This document shows, in pieces, positions 1 to 7,098 of a stretch of 15,527 nucleotides of DNA. How positions within the stretch are numbered: position 1 is the stretch's first letter; every line of letters begins with the position of its first letter. The notes beneath the pieces are model-generated. The model saw only the letters and a list, made by a program, of their open reading frames with translations, had not been told where the DNA came from and did not search any database. The translations under genes were made by a program, and so were the position numbers. The stretch is from JANOBJ01 sp031411575. GTDB lineage: Bacteria > Pseudomonadota > Gammaproteobacteria > Burkholderiales > Burkholderiaceae_C. Location: assembly GCA_031411575.1 (NCBI GenBank), contig JANOBJ010000343.1, forward strand, positions 1 to 15,527, given 5' to 3'.

Positions 1-1452
1 GTGCAGAACGCCCAGGTGCAGGGCGCTGCGCAGTTCGCCGATGCGGCGGGCGGTGGGCGCGACCTGCTGGCGCTGTCCGAGCATGCGCTGCGCGGCATCC
101 GCGGCAAGGAGATCGCGATGATCTTCCAGGAGCCGATGACGGCGCTGAATGCGCTCTACAGCGTCGGCGACCAGATCGCCGAGGTGCTCGAGCTGCACGA
201 AGGGTTGTCGAGGCGCGATGCGCAGCAGGCCGCGATCGAGCTGCTCGCCGACACCGGCATCCCGGAGCCGGCGCGGCGGGCGAGGGCGTTCCCGCACCAG
301 CTGTCTGGCGGACAGCGCCAGCGCGCCATGATCGCGATGGCCCTGGCCTGCAAGCCGCGCCTGCTGCTGGCCGACGAGCCGACCACCGCGCTCGACGTGA
401 CCGTGCGCGCGCAGATCCTCGAACTGCTGGCCGAGCTGCAGCGCAAGAACGACATGGCGGTGCTGCTGATCACGCACGACCTGAACCTGGTCCGCAAGTT
501 CGCCGACCGGATCGCCGTGATGGAAAACGGCTACCTGGTCGAGCACGGGCCGGTAGCCGAGGTGTTTGCCCGCCCCCAGCACGCCTACACCCGCAAGCTG
601 ATCGACAGTCGGCCCGCGCGCGATGTGCAGGAGGTAACTCGCCAGCCCGGCACGGCCCCGGTATTGCAAGCTGACCAGTTGCGCGTCGTTTACCCCACGC
701 CCATTCCGGGTATTCGCGGGTGGTTCAAAAAGGGCGAGTTTGTGGCCGTTCAGGGCGCCGATTTGCAGGTATTGCCAGGCAGAACGCTGGGGGTGGTGGG
801 CGAATCAGGCTCCGGCAAGTCCACGCTGGCGCTGGCCGCGCTCAATCTCCTGCCCAGCGGTGGCCAGCTGCGGGTGGCCGGACAGGCCTGGGTGCCGGGC
901 GCGCAGGCGGCACCCAACCGGGCGCTACGGCGCGTCGTCCAGGTGGTGTTTCAGGACCCTTTTTCGTCGCTTTCACCGCGCATGACGGTGGAGGAAATCG
1001 TCGGCGAAGGCCTGCTGGTGCACGAAAGCGGCCTGCCGCTGCCCGAGCGCCGGTGGCGGGTGGAGCAGGCGCTGGCCGACGTGGGATTGAGCGAAACCCA
1101 GTTTCCAGGGCTGCTGCAGCGCTACCCGCATGAATTTTCGGGCGGTCAGCGCCAGCGGCTGGCCATCGCCCGGGCATTGATCGTCCAGCCGCAGCTGCTG
1201 GTGCTGGATGAGCCCACCAGCGCGTTGGACGTGACCATCCAGAAGCAGGTGTTGCAGCTGTTGCAGCGGTTGCAGCGCGAAAAAGACCTGAGTTATCTGC
1301 TGATCACCCACGATGTGGACGTGATCCGGGCCATGGCGCACGACGTGGTGGTCATGAAAGACGGCCATATCGTCGAATCGGGGCCGGTCGCGCAGGTGAT
1401 GGACGCCCCGCAGGACCCCTATACCCGCCGGCTGGTGGCAGCCGCCCAGTAA
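1..1452 (+). CDS. Dipeptide/oligopeptide ABC transporter, double ATP-binding subunit (5'-truncated)
   Basis: This is the cytoplasmic ATPase of a peptide-type ABC importer with two nucleotide-binding domains in one chain, the DppD-DppF or YejF arrangement. Numbering from the window edge, the first domain shows a Q-loop (IFQEP, about 42-46), signature LSGGQRQR (101-108), Walker B LLLADEP (121-127) and the switch His159. Its Walker A is absent because the gene starts upstream; YejF-like proteins are about 530 residues, so some 50-60 are missing. The second domain is complete: Walker A GESGSGKST (267-275), signature FSGGQRQR (379-386), Walker B LLVLDEP (399-405), His437. An oligopeptide-transporter C-terminal motif (QHAYTRKL, QDPYTRRL) follows each domain. 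The GTG at base 1 is an internal codon, not the start. Third-position GC is higher in the first 200 codons than in the rest. Family is sure; substrate is not. Confidence 0.9.
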   Translation: MQNAQVQGAAQFADAAGGGRDLLALSEHALRGIRGKEIAMIFQEPMTALNALYSVGDQIAEVLELHEGLSRRDAQQAAIELLADTGIPEPARRARAFPHQLSGGQRQRAMIAMALACKPRLLLADEPTTALDVTVRAQILELLAELQRKNDMAVLLITHDLNLVRKFADRIAVMENGYLVEHGPVAEVFARPQHAYTRKLIDSRPARDVQEVTRQPGTAPVLQADQLRVVYPTPIPGIRGWFKKGEFVAVQGADLQVLPGRTLGVVGESGSGKSTLALAALNLLPSGGQLRVAGQAWVPGAQAAPNRALRRVVQVVFQDPFSSLSPRMTVEEIVGEGLLVHESGLPLPERRWRVEQALADVGLSETQFPGLLQRYPHEFSGGQRQRLAIARALIVQPQLLVLDEPTSALDVTIQKQVLQLLQRLQREKDLSYLLITHDVDVIRAMAHDVVVMKDGHIVESGPVAQVMDAPQDPYTRRLVAAAQ

Positions 1453-1469
1453 AGGCCGGTTCTGACGCT

Positions 1470-1498
1470 TTGCAAAGGGCGTTCCTAGCGGTTACAAT
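1470..1498 (+). promoter_or_regulatory. Sigma70-type promoter for rimP-nusA-infB
   Basis: A -35 box TTGCAA (1470-1475) and a -10 box TACAAT (1493-1498) are separated by exactly 17 nt, close to consensus in an otherwise GC-rich region. Transcription should start near 1505. It begins 17 nt after the stop codon of the ABC ATPase gene and is the best candidate promoter for the whole downstream cluster. Nothing comparable is visible between the hairpin at 1514-1545 and rimP. This is a motif reading, not a mapped start. Confidence 0.7.
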
Positions 1499-1508
1499 AG
1501 CGGCTTCA

Positions 1509-1550
1509 CGACCAAACGGGCGGGTACTCACCGCCCGTTTTTTTTGGTCG
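1509..1550 (+). terminator. Intrinsic terminator or attenuator in the rimP leader
   Basis: A perfect 10-bp stem (AAACGGGCGG 1514-1523 with CCGCCCGTTT 1531-1540) closes a 7-nt loop, and its end merges into a run of eight Ts (1538-1545). An outer pair CGACC (1509-1513) and GGTCG (1546-1550) extends the palindrome if five Ts bulge out. The T-run makes it directional for plus-strand transcription. It lies 56 nt past the ABC ATPase stop, so it may end that operon. It also lies only about 5-10 nt downstream of the expected rimP start, so transcripts from that promoter must read through it. That placement suggests premature termination control of the nusA operon. Confidence 0.8.
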
Positions 1551-1642
1551 ATTGGTTTTGGATTTCGTGACCGGGATCGCAGCTCCGTTCCGCGCAAGTT
1601 CTGGGGTGGCAGCGGGCCTCCTGGCCAAGGTGGAGCGCATCC

Positions 1643-2209
1643 GTGGCAATGCAGCAGATTGTGGAACAAACCGTGTCGGGCCTGGGCTACGACCTGGTGG
1701 AGATAGACCGCTCTGCCGGCGGTTTGCTGCGGATCACGATCGACCTGCCCTGGGTACCCGGGCAGGCCCCTCTGGTGACGGTGGAAGACTGCGAAAAGGT
1801 GACGCGCCAGTTGCAGTTTGCGCTGGAGGTCGATGGCGTCGAGTACCGCCGGCTGGAAGTGTCGTCGCCCGGCATTGACCGTCCGTTGAAGCGGGAGCAG
1901 GATTTCGAGCGGTTTGCGGGTGAGGTGGTCGATATCACCTTGAAAGCGCCGATGGGCGCAGCGGCGGGCGGCATGGTCAGCGCCACACGCAAGAAGTTTC
2001 GCGGCACGCTGGAAAAGGCCGAAGGCGGCTGGCAGATCGTCTGGAGCGATGAGCCGGCTGTCAAGCCGGGCCAGAAGGTCAGCAAGAAGAGAGCGCCTGC
2101 GGCCGTGCAGGCATTGGGTTTCAGGCTGGACGAGCTGCGCGAGGCGCGGCTTGCGCCGATTGTGGATTTCAAGGGGCGCAAGCCCAAAACCGCCGGCCTG
2201 GCGGAATGA
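1643..2209 (+). CDS. rimP: Ribosome maturation factor RimP
   Basis: RimP helps 30S subunit maturation, acting on the region around ribosomal protein S12. The N-terminal domain is recognisable by VEQTVSGLGYDLVEID, the strand LLRITIDLPW, and VEYRRLEVSSPGIDRPL, the conserved core ending in SPGIDRPL. The C-terminal Sm-like domain follows (FRGTLEKAEGGWQIVW and a final DFKGRKPK). At 188 residues it is longer than the 150-residue E. coli protein; the extra length is in a basic loop around PGQKVSKKRAPAA in the C-terminal domain. I chose GTG at 1643 because a Shine-Dalgarno-like AAGGTGGAG (1627-1635) sits 7 nt before it and relatives begin MALQQIVEQ; ATG 1649 would be 13 nt away. It is the first gene of the nusA operon, 18 nt before nusA. 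No metY tRNA precedes it, unlike E. coli. Confidence 0.95.
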   Translation: MAMQQIVEQTVSGLGYDLVEIDRSAGGLLRITIDLPWVPGQAPLVTVEDCEKVTRQLQFALEVDGVEYRRLEVSSPGIDRPLKREQDFERFAGEVVDITLKAPMGAAAGGMVSATRKKFRGTLEKAEGGWQIVWSDEPAVKPGQKVSKKRAPAAVQALGFRLDELREARLAPIVDFKGRKPKTAGLAE

Positions 2210-2227
2210 TGACAGGAGAGTCGTGAC

Positions 2228-3712
2228 ATGAATCGCGAAATGTTGATGCTGGTGGACGCGATCTCGCGTGAGAAGAACGTCGAACGCGACGTGGTGTTCG
2301 GGGCTGTCGAGGCCGCCCTGGCGCAGGCCACAAAAAAGCTGTACCCCGGCGACGTGGATATCCGCGTGGCGGTTGACCGCGACAGCGGCAACTACGAAAC
2401 CTTCCGTCGTTGGCACGTCGTTCCCGACGAGGCCGGCCTGCAGCTGCCCGACCAGGAAATCCTGCTGTTCGAAGCCAAGGAAGAAATGGCCGACATCGAG
2501 GTGGACGAGTACATCGAAGAAGCGGTGGACTCGGTGCCGATTGGCCGCATTGGTGCAATGGCCGCCAAGCAGGTGATCCTGCAGAAAATCCGCGATGCCG
2601 AGCGCGAGATGCTGCTCAACGACTTCATGTCGCGTGGCGACAAGATCTTCGTGGGCACCGTCAAGCGCATGGACAAGGGCGACATCATTGTCGAGTCCGG
2701 CCGGGTTGAAGGCCGGCTGCGACGCACCGAGATGATCCCCAAGGAAAACCTGCGCACCGGCGACCGCGTGCGCGCCATGATCATGGAAGTCGACCTCACG
2801 TTGCGGGGCGCGCCGATCATCCTGTCGCGCTCGGCGCCCGAGTTCATGATCGAGCTGTTTCGCCAGGAAGTGCCCGAGATTGAGCAGGGCCTGCTCGAGA
2901 TCAAATCCTGCGCCCGTGACCCCGGCTCGCGCGCCAAGATCGCCGTGCTGTCGCACGACAAGCGCGTGGACCCGATCGGCACCTGCGTGGGCGTGCGTGG
3001 CACGCGCGTGAACGGCGTCACCAACGAGCTGGCCGGCGAGCGAGTCGATATCGTGCTGTGGAGCGAAGACCCGGCGCAGTTTGTGATCGGCGCGCTGGCG
3101 CCGGCGAACGTGTCGTCCATCGTGGTGGACGAAGAGCGGCACGCCATGGACGTGGTGGTGGACGAAGAAAACCTGGCCATCGCGATTGGCCGTGGCGGCC
3201 AGAACGTGCGCCTGGCGTCCGACCTGACAGGCTGGAAAATCAACATCATGGACGCGGCCGAGTCGGCCCAGAAACAGGCTGAAGAGACCGACAGCATCCG
3301 CAAGCTGTTCATGGAGAAGCTCGATGTCGACCAGGAAATCGCCGACATCCTGTTCGCCGAAGGCTTCACCAGTCTCGAAGAAGTGGCCTATGTGCCGCTG
3401 CAGGAAATGCTGGAGATCGAAAGCTTTGACGAAGACACCGTCAATGAACTGCGGTCGCGCGCCAAGGATGCGCTGCTGACCATGGAAATCGCCCGTGAAG
3501 AAAGCGTTGACGAGGTCTCGCAGGACCTGCGCGATCTGGAAGGCCTCAATCTCGAACTGATCGGCAAGCTGGCTGAGGGCGGCGTGCACACGCGCGACGA
3601 CCTGGCTGACCTGGCCGTGGACGAGCTCACCGATATCACCGGCCAGTCTGAGGATGAAGCCAAGTCATTGATCATGAAGGCTCGCGAACATTGGTTCGCG
3701 GGTCAAGAGTAA
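2228..3712 (+). CDS. nusA: Transcription termination/antitermination protein NusA
   Basis: NusA binds RNA polymerase near the RNA exit channel, promotes pausing and hairpin-dependent termination, and takes part in antitermination. At 494 residues it has nearly the E. coli length (495) and full architecture: polymerase-binding N-terminal domain (about 1-125), S1 domain (about 137-190, GDKIFVGTVKRMDKGDIIVE), KH1 with GVRG (255-258), KH2 with GRGGQN (321-326), and two acidic helix-hairpin-helix repeats (about 365-420 and 440-494). ATG 2228 has a clear AGGAGAG (2213-2219) 8 nt upstream. It lies 18 nt after rimP and 24 nt before infB. In E. coli, NusA represses its own operon through leader terminators; the hairpin at 1514-1545 would allow the same here, which is an inference. 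Confidence 0.98.
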   Translation: MNREMLMLVDAISREKNVERDVVFGAVEAALAQATKKLYPGDVDIRVAVDRDSGNYETFRRWHVVPDEAGLQLPDQEILLFEAKEEMADIEVDEYIEEAVDSVPIGRIGAMAAKQVILQKIRDAEREMLLNDFMSRGDKIFVGTVKRMDKGDIIVESGRVEGRLRRTEMIPKENLRTGDRVRAMIMEVDLTLRGAPIILSRSAPEFMIELFRQEVPEIEQGLLEIKSCARDPGSRAKIAVLSHDKRVDPIGTCVGVRGTRVNGVTNELAGERVDIVLWSEDPAQFVIGALAPANVSSIVVDEERHAMDVVVDEENLAIAIGRGGQNVRLASDLTGWKINIMDAAESAQKQAEETDSIRKLFMEKLDVDQEIADILFAEGFTSLEEVAYVPLQEMLEIESFDEDTVNELRSRAKDALLTMEIAREESVDEVSQDLRDLEGLNLELIGKLAEGGVHTRDDLADLAVDELTDITGQSEDEAKSLIMKAREHWFAGQE

Positions 3713-3736
3713 TGGTCATGGAGGCACGAACCGAAT

Positions 3737-6607
3737 ATGTCCAGTACCACCGTAGCCGAGTTTGCAAGCGAACTCAAGAAATCCACCGACACGCTGCTTG
3801 AGCAGCTCAAGGCAGCGGGTGTGGCCAAGTCGGCCGCGTCCGACGCCTTGTCCGAATCCGACAAGCACAAGCTGCTCGGGTACCTGCAGGCGAGCCACGG
3901 CACCGCCAGTGGCGAACGCAAGAAGATCACCCTGGTGAAGAAATCCACCAGCGAGATCAAGCAGGCCGACTCCACGGGCAAGGCGCGCACGATCCAGGTC
4001 GAAGTGCGCAAGAAGCGCACCTTTATCAAGCGCGATGAAGGGGTCGAGGCTGAACCGTTGGTCGAAGCACCGGCAGAGGTGGCTGAGCACTCGATCACCG
4101 ACGCTGAACTGGCGCGCCGTGAGGAAGAAGCGCGGCGTCAGGCCGAGCTGATTCGCCGCCAGGAAGAAGAACTGGCCGAGAAACGTCGCCTGCGCGAAGA
4201 GCAGGAAGCGCGCGAGCTCGCTGCCGCCGAACAGGCCGCCGCAGTGGCCGCGCAGGCCGCGACCGCCCAGCCGGCCATGGCTGAGGAAGCCGCGACAAAT
4301 GCGCAGCCCAGCGTGTCGGAAGAAGCCGAATCGCGCGCTGAAATCCTGGCGCGCAGCCAGGCGGAAGCACGCGAAAAAGCCGCCAACGAATCCAAGGCAC
4401 GCGCCCAGGAAGAGGCCGCGCGCGCGGCTGATCTGGGCGACCGTCGCCGCAAGGCCGAAGCCGAAGCCGCCGCCATCCGCTCCATGATGTCCACCCCGGC
4501 GCGCACGCTGGTAGCCAAGAAGCCCGAGGAAGCCAAGCCCGTGGCCAAGGCTGCCCCGGACGCCGCCAAAGCCGGCATGAAGGGAACGCTGCACAAGCCG
4601 GCCGCTGGCGCTCCAGCCCGACCGGCCGCGCCTGGCGCCACCACCACGGCTGCCCCCGGCAACAAGGAAGTCAAGTCGGCCAAACTGTCCTCGAGCTGGG
4701 CGGGCGATCCTGCCAAGAAAAAGGCGATTCCTACCCGTGGCGACTCCAGCGGCGGCGTTGGCCGCAACAGCTGGCGTGGCGGCCCGCGTGGCCGTCGCGG
4801 CAACGACCGTGACCGCGATGACCACGTCGAAGCAGCACCGGTGGAAACGCGCGTTCTGGAAGTTCACGTGCCAGAAACCATCACCGTGGCCGAACTCGCG
4901 CACAAAATGGCCGTCAAGGCATCCGAGGTCATCAAGCACCTGATGAAGCTGGGCCAGATGGTCACCATCAACCAGCCGCTGGACCAGGACACGGCCATGA
5001 TCGTGGTCGAGGAAATGGGACACAAGGCAGTGGTGGCGGCGCTGGACGATCCGGAAGCGTTTACCGACGACGAAGTGGCGCAACAGGAAGCCGAATCTCT
5101 GCCGCGCGCACCCGTGGTGACGGTCATGGGCCACGTGGACCACGGCAAGACCTCGCTGCTCGACTACATCCGCCGCGCCAAGGTGGCGTCGGGCGAGGCG
5201 GGCGGCATCACGCAGCACATTGGCGCCTACCACGTGGAAACCCCGCGCGGCATGATCTCGTTCCTGGATACGCCCGGCCACGAGGCCTTCACCGCCATGC
5301 GTGCCCGCGGTGCCCAGGCAACCGACATCGTGATCCTGGTGGTGGCAGCCGACGACGGCGTCATGCCGCAGACCAAGGAGGCCATCAAGCACGCCAAGGC
5401 GGCCGGTGTGCCCATCGTGGTCGCCATCAACAAGATCGACAAGCCCGATGCCAACCCCGAGCGCGTCAAAAACGAGCTGGTGGTGGAAGAGGTGGTGCCG
5501 GAAGAGTTCGGCGGCGAGTCGCCGTTCGTCCCGGTGTCCGCCAAGACGGGCCAGGGCATCGACGCATTGCTGGAGCAGGTCCTGCTCCAGGCCGAGGTGT
5601 TGGAGCTCAGGGCGCCGGTCGATGCCATGGCCAAGGGCCTGGTGATCGAAGCGCAGCTGGACAAAGGCCGCGGCCCCGTGGCCACGGTGCTGGTGCAGAC
5701 CGGCACGCTCAAGACCGGCGATGTGGTGCTCGCGGGGCAGACCTATGGCCGCGTGCGCGCCATGCTCGACGAGAACGGCAAGGCGATCAAATCGGCTGGC
5801 CCGTCGATCCCGGTGGAGATTCAGGGTTTGACCGAAGTGCCGCAGGCTGGCGACGAGTTCATGGTGATGACCGACGAGCGTCGCGCCCGCGAGATCGCCA
5901 CCTACCGCGCCGGCAAGTTCCGCAACACCAAGCTGGCGCGCCAACAGGCCGCCAAGCTGGAAAACATGTTTGCGGACATGACGGCCGGCGAGGTCAAGTT
6001 GCTGCCCATCATCGTCAAGGCCGACGTGCAGGGTTCGCAGGAAGCGCTGGCGCAATCGCTGCAAAAGCTCTCCACCGAAGAGGTCAAGGTGCAGATGGTC
6101 TACACGGCCGTCGGCGGCATCTCCGAATCGGATGTGAACCTGGCGATCGCGTCCAAGGCGCTGATCATCGGCTTCAACGTGCGCGCCGATGCGGGCGCCC
6201 GCAAGCTGGCTGAAGGCAACGGCATCGACATCCGCTACTACAACATCATTTACGACGCCGTGGATGAGTTGAAGGCGGCCATGTCGGGCATGCTGGCGCC
6301 CGAGAAGCGCGAGGAAGTCATCGGCATGGCCGAGATCCGGACGGTGTTTGTGGCCTCCAAGATCGGTACCGTGGCTGGCTGTATGGTCACCTCGGGCCAG
6401 GTCACCCGCAGCGCGCACTTCCGCCTGCTGCGCGACAACGTGGTGGTCTACACCGGCGAGATCGACACGCTCAAGCGCCTGAAGGACGACGTCCGCGAAG
6501 TCAAGGAAGGCTTTGAGTGCGGTATCAAGCTCAAGAACTACAACGACATCAAAGAGGGTGATCTGCTGGAGTTCTTCGAGGTCAAGGAAATCGCCCGCAC
6601 GCTGTAA
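3737..6607 (+). CDS. infB: Translation initiation factor IF-2
   Basis: IF2 is the GTPase that brings initiator fMet-tRNA to the 30S subunit and promotes 50S joining. The 956-residue chain has an N-terminal IF2_N domain (about 1-52), a long charged Ala/Glu/Lys/Arg-rich linker (about 120-360), a second IF2_N-like segment (about 372-425) and the G domain. The G domain shows G1 GHVDHGKT (465-472), G3 DTPGH (511-515), G4 NKID (565-568) and a SAK motif near residue 601. Beta-barrel and tRNA-binding domains run to the C-terminus. All GTPase motifs are intact. The start is ATG 3737; the GGAGG at 3720-3724 is 12 nt away, rather far. E. coli makes shorter IF2 forms from internal starts; in-frame Met181 (4277) exists here but I see no ribosome site for it. 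Confidence 0.98.
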   Translation: MSSTTVAEFASELKKSTDTLLEQLKAAGVAKSAASDALSESDKHKLLGYLQASHGTASGERKKITLVKKSTSEIKQADSTGKARTIQVEVRKKRTFIKRDEGVEAEPLVEAPAEVAEHSITDAELARREEEARRQAELIRRQEEELAEKRRLREEQEARELAAAEQAAAVAAQAATAQPAMAEEAATNAQPSVSEEAESRAEILARSQAEAREKAANESKARAQEEAARAADLGDRRRKAEAEAAAIRSMMSTPARTLVAKKPEEAKPVAKAAPDAAKAGMKGTLHKPAAGAPARPAAPGATTTAAPGNKEVKSAKLSSSWAGDPAKKKAIPTRGDSSGGVGRNSWRGGPRGRRGNDRDRDDHVEAAPVETRVLEVHVPETITVAELAHKMAVKASEVIKHLMKLGQMVTINQPLDQDTAMIVVEEMGHKAVVAALDDPEAFTDDEVAQQEAESLPRAPVVTVMGHVDHGKTSLLDYIRRAKVASGEAGGITQHIGAYHVETPRGMISFLDTPGHEAFTAMRARGAQATDIVILVVAADDGVMPQTKEAIKHAKAAGVPIVVAINKIDKPDANPERVKNELVVEEVVPEEFGGESPFVPVSAKTGQGIDALLEQVLLQAEVLELRAPVDAMAKGLVIEAQLDKGRGPVATVLVQTGTLKTGDVVLAGQTYGRVRAMLDENGKAIKSAGPSIPVEIQGLTEVPQAGDEFMVMTDERRAREIATYRAGKFRNTKLARQQAAKLENMFADMTAGEVKLLPIIVKADVQGSQEALAQSLQKLSTEEVKVQMVYTAVGGISESDVNLAIASKALIIGFNVRADAGARKLAEGNGIDIRYYNIIYDAVDELKAAMSGMLAPEKREEVIGMAEIRTVFVASKIGTVAGCMVTSGQVTRSAHFRLLRDNVVVYTGEIDTLKRLKDDVREVKEGFECGIKLKNYNDIKEGDLLEFFEVKEIARTL

Positions 6608-6722
6608 CGCCACGATATCGGGCCCCGCCATCATTGGGCCGCCTTGCCGTACTTCACCCGTACTGTCCTCGGCGGCCCGCCTGGCCGGCATCCCGATCTC
6701 GTGCAGCCGCTGATATTTTGGT
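6608..6722 (+). other. infB-rbfA intergenic spacer with a stem-loop
   Basis: This 115-nt gap is the longest within the plus-strand cluster. It holds an inverted repeat, GGGCCGCC (6636-6643) and GGCGGCCC (6671-6678), around a 27-nt loop that has its own small GTAC repeat. No T-run follows, so it is not an obvious terminator; an mRNA-stabilising or processing hairpin is possible. I see no good promoter and no clear Shine-Dalgarno before rbfA. Confidence 0.4.
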
Positions 6723-7097
6723 ATGCCCGCACGAAAGTCATCCACTCCGAATCGCGCCTTCAAGGTGGCCGATCAGATCCAGCGCGATCTGACGGAGCTG
6801 ATCGCGCGCGAGCTCAAGGATCCGCGGGTCGGCATGGTGACGATTCAGGCGGTGGAAGTCACGCCCGACTACGCGCACGCCAAGGTGTTCTTCAGTCTGT
6901 TGACCGGTGACCCGGTGGAGACCACCGAAGGGCTGAATGCCGCCGCGGGCTTCCTGCGCAGCGGCCTGTTCAAGCGGCTGCACATCCACACCGTGCCCAC
7001 GCTGCACTTCGTGTTTGACCGCACCACCGAACGTGCCGCTGACATGAACGCGCTGATAGCGCAGGCCGTCGCCTCGCGCTCCAAGAACGAGGATTGA
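6723..7097 (+). CDS. rbfA: 30S ribosome-binding factor RbfA
   Basis: RbfA is a small KH-fold protein that binds the 30S subunit near helix 1 of 16S rRNA during late maturation and cold adaptation. The 124 residues match the family along their length: VADQIQRDLTELIARELKDP at the N-terminus, the core VGMVTIQAVEVTPDYAHAKV, and the C-terminal TVPTLHFVFDRTTERAADMN. The E. coli protein is 133 residues. ATG 6723 gives the usual short basic N-terminus (MPARKSS), but no strong Shine-Dalgarno precedes it, only TTTTGGT. It works in the same pathway as RimP and TypA. Its stop is one base before the GTG of truB. Confidence 0.95.
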   Translation: MPARKSSTPNRAFKVADQIQRDLTELIARELKDPRVGMVTIQAVEVTPDYAHAKVFFSLLTGDPVETTEGLNAAAGFLRSGLFKRLHIHTVPTLHFVFDRTTERAADMNALIAQAVASRSKNED

Positions 7098-7098
7098 A

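Noticed and set aside
1352..3589. A 745-codon open frame on the minus strand across rimP and nusA
   Set aside because: It is a shadow of clear RimP and NusA genes with the same biased composition and no recognisable domain.
3716..6763. A 1015-codon open frame on the minus strand across infB
   Set aside because: It is antisense to a fully recognisable IF2. The translation is His/Leu/Gly/Arg-rich with no family features, as expected of a shadow frame in GC-rich DNA.
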